DNA from: Candidatus Avelusimicrobium ruminicola
Lineage (GTDB): Bacteria > Elusimicrobiota > Elusimicrobia > Elusimicrobiales > Elusimicrobiaceae
Direction of reading: 5' to 3'
NCBI GenBank assembly: GCA_900319885.1
Contig: ONQH01000013.1
Coordinates: 1 to 11,976 of the forward strand
DNA length: 11,976 nucleotides
The translations under genes and the position numbers were made by a program. Below, one piece after another: positions 1-4,330 of the stretch (its first letter is position 1; each line of letters begins with the position of its first letter). The notes beneath the pieces were generated by a model. That model made no database searches. It worked only from the letters and a program-made list of their open reading frames with translations, and was not told where the DNA came from.

Positions 1-354
1 GGCCCGGTGGGAATCAATTTGGCTACTTATACCGGCTATGCGGCCAGCGGCAGTGTGTGGGGCGCCTTGTTGGCGACGGTAGCGGTGTGTATTCCGTCGT
101 TTGTGCTGCTGGTATTAGCCGGTAAATATGTATTTGCCACGCGGGCCAAATATCCCGGCGCGTGGAAGGTGTTGCGGTTGGTGGTGGTTGGCCTTATTGC
201 ATCCGCCGCGTTGACGCTGTGCAACGCAGAAAATTTTGTAGATTATAAAAGCGTACTGCTTTGCGCGGGGGCGTTTGTGGCGGTATGGAAACTGAAAAGA
301 GGCCCTATTTGGGTGCTTTTGGTAAGTGGTATTTTGGGCATTTTGTTATATTAA
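1..354 (+). CDS. Chromate transporter (CHR) family membrane protein, 3' part only
   Basis: The reading frame is open from base 1 and ends at TAA 352-354, giving 117 visible residues. The gene starts outside the window. The visible start, GPVGINLATYTGYAASG, matches the conserved 'GP..vNaatfvGy..aG' stretch of CHR-domain transporters. It is followed by about four hydrophobic segments (roughly residues 19-40, 56-72, 80-92 and 97-115 of the visible part), and the protein stops right after the last one. Half-size CHR proteins are short and often encoded as adjacent pairs, so a partner may lie upstream. Family members export chromate or related anions at the inner membrane, but many are annotated only by homology and the real substrate here is unknown. 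The GTG at base 7 is an internal codon, not a likely start. Family assignment is good; function is inferred. Confidence 0.82.
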   Translation, partial: GPVGINLATYTGYAASGSVWGALLATVAVCIPSFVLLVLAGKYVFATRAKYPGAWKVLRLVVVGLIASAALTLCNAENFVDYKSVLLCAGAFVAVWKLKRGPIWVLLVSGILGILLY

Positions 355-374
355 CCTAACAATTATATGATTTC

Positions 375-390
375 TAAAATATATATTTTA
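375..390. repeat. 16-bp perfect A+T palindrome downstream of the transporter gene
   Basis: TAAAATATATATTTTA is a perfect palindrome 21 bases after the transporter stop codon, in a very A+T-rich 118-base gap. It could act as a weak terminator, a protein-binding site or be chance in low-complexity sequence. It has no G or C, so an RNA hairpin would be weak. No gene is seen between 355 and 472. Confidence 0.3.
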
Positions 391-420
391 AGACGGTAAA
401 AAATAAATTCAAAAAAATAT

Positions 421-449
421 TTGTTAGTTTTACCTAACTTTTGTATAAT
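421..449 (+). promoter_or_regulatory. Sigma70-type promoter for the pseudoprotease gene
   Basis: A TTGTTA -35 box (421-426) and a perfect TATAAT -10 box (444-449) are separated by 17 bases. The expected transcription start is about 456. A Shine-Dalgarno AAAGGA (461-466) lies six bases before the ATG at 473, so the untranslated leader would be under 20 bases. Confidence 0.75.
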
Positions 450-474
450 ATAAGTATCTAAAAGGAATACTTAT
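450..474. promoter_or_regulatory. Inverted repeat around the transcription start and ribosome binding site
   Basis: ATAAGTAT (450-457) and ATACTTAT (467-474) are perfect 8-base inverted arms around a 9-base spacer that holds the Shine-Dalgarno sequence; the second arm includes AT of the start codon. The predicted transcript would begin inside the first arm, so a DNA operator is more likely than an RNA hairpin. Both arms are A+T-rich, so chance is possible. Confidence 0.35.
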
Positions 475-1210
475 GAAATACACAAGTTACATTAAAACCC
501 TGCTGGTAGCCGCGTTATTAAATATTTCCTGGGCTGCCTTTTCACAAAACACGCGCTTGTATAATACGGTAGAACGTTCCGTAACCTCTGCCCAAGCGCA
601 AGCACAACAAATCCAAGAAGCTACGGTGGTGGTAACATCTACCTTTCAAAAACCGGTAAAAATGTCGGATGTGATGGTGCGCCGGCCGCGTTGTAAAGAT
701 CAAGTCCTTTCGTACAAAACCAAAACCGTTACTTGCCGCGGAACGTTGGCTGCAAGCGGTCAACGGGTCTATACTACCGCGAACTGTGCCCGTCAAGACG
801 ATTATACATTGTCTACAGTCTCGCTCAAATTCTCCAATGGACGGGTAGCCAAAGGCGGCCGCGGCGCGGTGGCTGTTTCAGGAGATGTGGCTTATGTGTC
901 CGTCAAAGCGGATGTAACCCGGGGACTGCGGGGGTTAAATTTTGCTTCCATCCCCGCGGGGAAAAGTTTGCTGGACACGTTTGGGGAAGATATAGAAAAT
1001 TTCTTGCTTAGTTTCTTTCATAGCAAAGGGGTCCCCTCTCACAGAAGATCCCGCATCGGAGGTTTTAGCCACCATCCTACAGTAAAAGTGGGGGAACCTG
1101 TCTTGTATCAGGGCAAAGTAATTGCCTTAGTGAAGCAGATTCCGTTTACATTTCGCCGCGGAATTTTTGGTGGAATTAGCGAGAGCCCCTTCGCGATTAT
1201 ACATTTCTAA
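473..1210 (+). CDS. Secreted trypsin-fold-like protein with a degenerate catalytic triad
   Basis: The 245-residue product starts with a Sec signal peptide: Lys2, a hydrophobic core at about 8-23 and probable cleavage after residue 24 or 25. After a Gln/Ala-rich stretch (39-50), the rest recalls a chymotrypsin-fold protease. CRGTLAASGQRVYTTANC (88-105) lines up with the 'C.GTLI....VLTAAHC' block, but the catalytic His is Asn104. DVAYVSV (138-144) lines up with the 'DIALLKL' block and keeps Asp138. GGISESPF (233-240) lines up with 'GDSGGP', keeping Ser236 but with Glu237 for the oxyanion-hole Gly. If this alignment holds, it is an inactive pseudoprotease, perhaps a binding or scaffold protein in the periplasm or outside. 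Cys74, Cys88 and Cys105 could form disulfides. It has its own promoter and terminator. The fold is inferred from short motifs only; an unrelated secreted beta protein is possible. Confidence 0.6.
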   Translation: MKYTSYIKTLLVAALLNISWAAFSQNTRLYNTVERSVTSAQAQAQQIQEATVVVTSTFQKPVKMSDVMVRRPRCKDQVLSYKTKTVTCRGTLAASGQRVYTTANCARQDDYTLSTVSLKFSNGRVAKGGRGAVAVSGDVAYVSVKADVTRGLRGLNFASIPAGKSLLDTFGEDIENFLLSFFHSKGVPSHRRSRIGGFSHHPTVKVGEPVLYQGKVIALVKQIPFTFRRGIFGGISESPFAIIHF

Positions 1211-1220
1211 TTTGCAAAAT

Positions 1221-1251
1221 GCTTCTTTGTGCTTAAGCCACACAAAGAGGT
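1221..1251 (+). other. Hairpin in the 3' untranslated region of the pseudoprotease gene
   Basis: CTTTGTG (1225-1231) pairs with CACAAAG (1241-1247), extended outward by A-U, G-U and G-C pairs, around a 9-base loop. It lies 10 bases after the stop codon and has no T-run, so it is not itself a terminator. It may protect the mRNA end or help the terminator that follows. Confidence 0.45.
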
Positions 1252-1261
1252 CTCCTATAAT

Positions 1262-1289
1262 AAAAACGCCCTCATTTGAGGGCGTTTTT
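1262..1289. terminator. Bidirectional intrinsic terminator between convergent genes
   Basis: AAAAACGCCCTC (1262-1273) and GAGGGCGTTTTT (1278-1289) form a perfect 12-bp stem with a 4-base ATTT loop. The G+C core has a T-run on either strand, so it can end transcripts from the plus-strand gene ending at 1210 and the minus-strand gene ending at 1304. Confidence 0.93.
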
Positions 1290-1303
1290 GTTGTGGATTA
1301 TAC

Positions 1304-2113
1304 TTAAAACAAAGTGCTAAGCAACCGGTTGTAGTGATTTTGCGGAATTTGCATCCCAGGGGTGGAACACCGTCCTCCCTTGGGGCCGTGATAATCGGAC
1401 CCGGCAGAGGCAAAAAGCCCGTATTTATCCGCTAAGTGTAAAAGTTCTTGGCGCATACTAAATGAGTGCGCCGGATAAAACACTTCAATCCCGTCTAATC
1501 CTGCTTCCTTCCACGCCGGGAAGTTCCACTGTTCTGTTACAATGCCCGGGTGCGCTATCACCGCTATGCCGCCGGCTTTTTTGATGCGACGGATGGCTTC
1601 TACGGCACTCACCCCGATTGGCGCAACATAGCCGGGCATCCCCTCCACTAAATACTTGCGGAAGGCCGCCTGGCGCGTAGGGGCATAACCTTTGGCTTTA
1701 AGCGTGTCGGCCACGTGGGCACGGGATATGGTATTTTCTGCGCGTGAAAATACCTCTTCTTCTGTAATTTCTACGCCTGCGGCTTGCAGTTGTTTGATTA
1801 CCTGGCGGATCCGTCCGGTGCGCTTTTGGCGATTCTCCGCTAAAAAGGTTTGGAAATCCGTATCATGAACGTCTATATTATAGCCGGTAAAGTGCAAGTG
1901 GTTATGCTCGCACGTGCTGATTTCTACCCCGTATAAAAATTTTAGTTTACGTTCGCTGGCAAGGGCGTGGGCGCGCGCGGTCCCCTCCATGGTGTCGTGA
2001 TCGGTAAGTGCAAAAATTTGCACCCCGCTTTTAAGCGCGGCGTGCACTACTTCTTCCGGGGAGCTGGTCCCGTCGGAAAAACAGGAATGGGTGTGCAGGT
2101 CCACAACCGGCAT
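1304..2113 (-). CDS. PHP-domain phosphoesterase (RNase AM / YciV-like)
   Basis: The 269-residue protein carries the full set of PHP metal ligands: DLHTHS (Asp5, His7, His9), SDG (Asp14), LTDHD (Asp38-His39-Asp40), GVEIS (Glu64), the SRAHVA block (His133), IAHPG (His188) and GSDYHG (Asp240, His242). This order and length match the RNase AM/YciV (TrpH) family, which uses a trinuclear metal site. Studied members remove nucleotides from RNA 5' ends or hydrolyse nucleoside 3',5'-bisphosphates; which applies here is inference. It is cytoplasmic, with no signal peptide. The upstream Fe-S gene ends at 2120, and an in-frame TTG at 2119 would add only two residues. I chose the ATG at 2113 because PHP proteins usually begin just before the DLHTHS motif. 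Neither start has a clear Shine-Dalgarno, so coupling to the upstream gene is likely. Confidence 0.9.
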   Translation of the reverse strand: MPVVDLHTHSCFSDGTSSPEEVVHAALKSGVQIFALTDHDTMEGTARAHALASERKLKFLYGVEISTCEHNHLHFTGYNIDVHDTDFQTFLAENRQKRTGRIRQVIKQLQAAGVEITEEEVFSRAENTISRAHVADTLKAKGYAPTRQAAFRKYLVEGMPGYVAPIGVSAVEAIRRIKKAGGIAVIAHPGIVTEQWNFPAWKEAGLDGIEVFYPAHSFSMRQELLHLADKYGLFASAGSDYHGPKGGRCSTPGMQIPQNHYNRLLSTLF

Positions 2114-2119
2114 AGCCAA

Positions 2120-2344
2120 TTAAACGCGTTCTACGGCGTTTACACCGGGGACCACTTCTTTAATGCGGCGTTCCACAACGGCTTGCAAGGTCATTTGCGC
2201 GTGGGGACAGCCGCCGCAATGTCCGCGTAAACCAACGGTTACAATGCCGGTCTTTTCGTCTACGCTAACTAGTTCAATATCGCCGCCGTCCGCTTGTAAA
2301 ATGGGGCGGATTTCGTTAATAACTTTTTCTACAGCTTCTTTCAT
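2120..2344 (-). CDS. NifU C-terminal-domain Fe-S cluster scaffold protein
   Basis: This 74-residue protein is almost exactly one NifU-type domain. It has the N-terminal helix ending in LQADGGDIELV (16-26), the strand turn, then GHCGGCPHAQ (41-50) with the CxxC pair Cys43 and Cys46. In the family two such motifs, one from each subunit, hold a labile 4Fe-4S cluster that is passed to target proteins. The stand-alone form is common in bacteria. The start is secure: ATG at 2344 follows an AGGAG (2355-2351 on this strand) by six bases. It is the first gene of a two-gene minus-strand unit with the PHP phosphoesterase, whose reading frame opens right after this stop codon. Possible clients encoded nearby include HemW, a 4Fe-4S radical SAM protein, but no direct link is shown. 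Confidence 0.93.
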   Translation of the reverse strand: MKEAVEKVINEIRPILQADGGDIELVSVDEKTGIVTVGLRGHCGGCPHAQMTLQAVVERRIKEVVPGVNAVERV

Positions 2345-2371
2345 AAAATTCTCCTATTAGAATATACTTAT

Positions 2372-2399
2372 ATTATACCTTTTTTGAAAATGAGCCAAA
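2372..2399 (-). promoter_or_regulatory. Promoter for the NifU-domain / PHP unit
   Basis: Read on the minus strand, TATAAT lies at 2377-2372, 28 bases before the start codon. The -35 region (about 2399-2394, TTTGGC, 16-base spacer) is weak. The -10 box runs straight into ATAAGTAT, giving the same 14-mer, TATAATATAAGTAT, as the plus-strand promoter at 444-457. Confidence 0.6.
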
Positions 2400-2414
2400 C
2401 AAACTAAAAAAAAC

Positions 2415-2444
2415 TTGCAAAGATTTCCCCAGTATTGCTATACT
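2415..2444 (+). promoter_or_regulatory. Promoter for the tandem SH3b protein
   Basis: TTGCAA (2415-2420) and TATACT (2439-2444) are 18 bases apart. An A-rich tract (2401-2413) just upstream may act as an UP element. The start codon follows 38 bases after the -10 box. The 138-base divergent gap 2345-2482 holds only this promoter and that of the Fe-S gene; no further gene or riboswitch is visible. Confidence 0.6.
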
Positions 2445-2482
2445 TATAACATAGGAGTAATCCCTAGACAAAAAGGAGCTTT

Positions 2483-2950
2483 ATGAAGAAACTAATTGCT
2501 TTATTTGCACTTTGTACTATCGTCAGCGTACCGGCCTTTGCCCAAAAATATGCCAGCATCAATGCTAAAGAAGCTAACATCCGCACCTGTGCGGGAACGA
2601 ACTGTGCTATTAAATGGCACGCTTGGCGCTATACACCCGTTATTATGCTTCAAACCAACGAAGCCAAAGACTGGGTACTGATAAAAGATTTTGAAGGATA
2701 CCAAGGCTGGATTGCTGCCTCTTTGTTAAGCCCCAATGGCGGTATGTCTGCCAAGATTGACTTAAATGTACGCGCTACCCCTTCCGCCAGCGGAGATATT
2801 GTCTGCACGGTAGAAAAAGGCTACCCCTTTAAGTATATTTCCAAAAAAGGGAAATGGATTCAAGTCAAAGATGAACCGCTTAAAGCCTCCGACGGCGTGT
2901 GCACGGGTTGGGTATATAATGCCAACTTGTGGGGTTTCTTTAAGCAATAA
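2483..2950 (+). CDS. Exported protein with two bacterial SH3 (SH3b) domains
   Basis: The 155-residue precursor has a classic signal peptide: KK at 2-3, hydrophobic core 4-17 and VPAFA-Q cleavage after residue 20. The mature protein is two SH3b repeats. The first (about 23-83) has 'AKEANIRTCAG', 'DWVLIKD' and 'GWIAASLLS'. The second (about 88-150) has 'IDLNVRATPSASG', 'KGKWIQVKD' and 'GWVYNANLWG'. In bacteria such domains often bind peptidoglycan or other wall components, but there is no enzyme domain here, so it may be a periplasmic binding protein or adaptor. Cys36 and Cys41 lie in the first domain and Cys108 and Cys140 in the second, so one disulfide per domain is plausible. AAGGAG (2473-2478) sits four bases before the ATG. 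It has its own promoter and terminator. Domain identity is confident; the role is unknown. Confidence 0.85.
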   Translation: MKKLIALFALCTIVSVPAFAQKYASINAKEANIRTCAGTNCAIKWHAWRYTPVIMLQTNEAKDWVLIKDFEGYQGWIAASLLSPNGGMSAKIDLNVRATPSASGDIVCTVEKGYPFKYISKKGKWIQVKDEPLKASDGVCTGWVYNANLWGFFKQ

Positions 2951-2973
2951 GTTTTTGCGTAAGATAGATTATT

Positions 2974-3013
2974 AAGTACAAAACACACAAAGAATTGTGT
3001 GTTTTGTGCTTTT
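2974..3013 (+). terminator. Intrinsic terminator after the SH3b gene
   Basis: ACAAAACACACAA (2978-2990) and TTGTGTGTTTTGT (2995-3007) form a perfect 13-bp stem with an AGAA loop. The stem extends by a G-U, a G-C and A-T pairs to about 2974/3011, and TTTT at 3010-3013 follows. It starts 24 bases after the stop codon. Confidence 0.85.
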
Positions 3014-3026
3014 AGAAAAAGAAAAC

Positions 3027-3056
3027 TTGCCAAAGTTGTCTGATTTAGGCTAAAAT
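3027..3056 (+). promoter_or_regulatory. Promoter placed so that the next mRNA would be leaderless
   Basis: TTGCCA (3027-3032) and TAAAAT (3051-3056) are 18 bases apart. The ATG of the next gene begins at 3063, seven bases after the -10 box, where transcription should start. The -35 context AAACTTGCCAAAG closely resembles AAACTTGCAAAG at the SH3b promoter. Confidence 0.55.
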
Positions 3057-3062
3057 ATTAGT

Positions 3063-3536
3063 ATGAGAAAGATTCTTGCATTATGTTTAGCTGCTGTAAG
3101 CGTAGGGGTGTGTTACTATTGTGTGCACCGCTCTGCGCAAGAAGCCCGTTTTGATGTAGCCGGTACGGTAAATGTGCCGGAACGTTTATTGTCATTGGCG
3201 CAAGCCGATAATAATGCCTGCGCTATTATTGTAAAGAACGAAGCGGATGTGCCCGTGGCTATTAAACGGGTTGTAAACCCTAAATTTCCGCTTAGTTTTA
3301 CGTTAGGGGAAGAAGATTTGCTGGCTGAAAGTGTAGAAGGCGATTTGAAGTTGGAAGTACAAATCAACAGCCATGGGCAATTAGGTATTATTAAAGAGGG
3401 AGACGTGTTTGGCTCCGTGGATGGCTTTGTGACGGCCCACACAAAAGATGTGTCCGTAGAGGCTGACAAAACCTTAGGCAAAGTGCAACTGGCCAAAAAC
3501 GTCAAGGGCAACTTCTTCCGCACGGCGGCCCGCTAA
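3063..3536 (+). CDS. Membrane-anchored protein resembling the CcmI/CycH C-terminal domain
   Basis: The 157-residue product has a hydrophobic stretch at 4-20 that could be a membrane anchor or signal sequence, but no lipobox with clear spacing. Residues about 29-140 resemble the C-terminal periplasmic domain of the cytochrome c assembly protein CcmI/CycH: FDVAGTVNVPERL at the start, PVAIKRV (64-70), FPLSFTLGEEDLL (75-87), then GDVFGSVDG (113-121). The usual CcmI N-terminal membrane part and TPR repeats are absent, and no other cytochrome c maturation gene is visible, so a role in heme attachment is doubtful. It may be a reused beta-sandwich domain in the periplasm. Met1 is the only methionine in the protein, which supports this start, yet there is no Shine-Dalgarno; only a weak TAGG lies about 14 bases away. 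The family link comes from motif memory and needs a profile search. Confidence 0.65.
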   Translation: MRKILALCLAAVSVGVCYYCVHRSAQEARFDVAGTVNVPERLLSLAQADNNACAIIVKNEADVPVAIKRVVNPKFPLSFTLGEEDLLAESVEGDLKLEVQINSHGQLGIIKEGDVFGSVDGFVTAHTKDVSVEADKTLGKVQLAKNVKGNFFRTAAR

Positions 3537-3558
3537 CCCAAAGAGGAATTTACAAAAC

Positions 3559-3586
3559 AGGCGCCCCCACAGGGGCGCCTAATTTT
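3559..3586 (+). terminator. Intrinsic terminator after the CcmI-like gene
   Basis: AGGCGCCCC (3559-3567) and GGGGCGCCT (3572-3580) form a perfect G+C-rich 9-bp stem with a CACA loop, followed by AATTTT. It starts 22 bases after the stop codon. The rest of the gap to 3644 has only weak -10 candidates for the next gene (TATAGT 3618-3623, TAAAAT 3623-3628) without a good -35 box. Confidence 0.85.
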
Positions 3587-3644
3587 ATGGAAGAATTTCG
3601 CACGCGCGTACCTAGAATATAGTAAAATAATAGAAGGAATTTTT

Positions 3645-4283
3645 ATGAAACGCGGTTTATTTCTATTGGCTACGATGACGTTGACCTCTGCGCTGTATGC
3701 ACAGGGGACTCTTTCCGCCGAAAAAGCACGCCAAATTGTGGGCGATTTTAATCCGCAACTTTTAGAACGTGCCGCACAAAGTTCGGCGGTTTCCCAATTA
3801 GTAGATGAACTGATTTCGTCTTATCTTAGCAAACAACCCGCCGACGATTTGGCGGGCCGGTATGAACTAGCCGCCTTGGCGCGTAATTTTGACAATTCCC
3901 TTGACCTGTATGAGGTAACACAAGGCTATGAACAAGCGGTGCGTTATTCGTACGCCGGGCAAGAGGTAGAGCCTGCTGCCCGCCAATATGCCCAGGAACG
4001 TTTGCGCGGCATTTTGGCACGCATTTGGGCGGTAAGCGTACAGACGAAAACGGAATTGTTGGCCCAGTATAAGAAATTGCACGCGCCCGCTAATCGGCCG
4101 GTTATCTCCGCCTTAGAAGCGGAACTGAAAAATTTACAAACGGATGTGGGCGAACATTTGACGGGGTTGGTCCAGGCCACATTATACCAAGCCCAAGCGC
4201 AAGTGCAAGCCGAGCAGACGGCTCTGCGGGAAACGACCAATTTGCAAGTTAAAACCAAACACAAAAAGCCGGTGGCAGAGTAG
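3645..4283 (+). CDS. Exported alpha-helical protein of unknown function
   Basis: I do not recognise a family. The 212-residue precursor has a signal peptide (KR at 2-3, hydrophobic core about 4-15, probable cleavage LYA-Q after residue 19). The mature protein is rich in Ala, Gln, Glu and Leu and almost wholly helical in character. It has no cysteine and few aromatic residues apart from a Tyr-rich stretch around 88-115. The last third is coiled-coil-like, with the Gln/Ala run YQAQAQVQAEQ near 181-191, and the tail is basic (KTKHKKP). A soluble periplasmic helical protein, such as a chaperone-like or scaffold protein, is conceivable, but nothing shows it. GAAGGAA (3633-3639) lies five bases before the ATG. 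No terminator is visible before secA, whose start is 47 bases downstream, so read-through into the secA operon is possible. Confidence 0.75.
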   Translation: MKRGLFLLATMTLTSALYAQGTLSAEKARQIVGDFNPQLLERAAQSSAVSQLVDELISSYLSKQPADDLAGRYELAALARNFDNSLDLYEVTQGYEQAVRYSYAGQEVEPAARQYAQERLRGILARIWAVSVQTKTELLAQYKKLHAPANRPVISALEAELKNLQTDVGEHLTGLVQATLYQAQAQVQAEQTALRETTNLQVKTKHKKPVAE

Positions 4284-4330
4284 GTTTATTTGTCGTACTT
4301 CATACATTTTACTTAAAAAGGATTTTAACT

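Noticed and set aside
2114..2119. TTG at 2119 as the start of the PHP protein
   Set aside because: It adds only two residues before an ATG that places DLHTHS at the usual distance from the N-terminus. It cannot be excluded because neither start has a clear ribosome binding site.
2345..2482. Possible riboswitch or small RNA in the divergent gap
   Set aside because: Both leaders are short and explained by promoters and ribosome binding sites; no stable G+C-containing stem was seen.
3116..3523. 135-codon open frame on the minus strand opposite the CcmI-like gene
   Set aside because: It is Ser/Thr-rich antisense shadow sequence with no ribosome binding site or recognisable motif, and the plus frame has a signal sequence and domain match.
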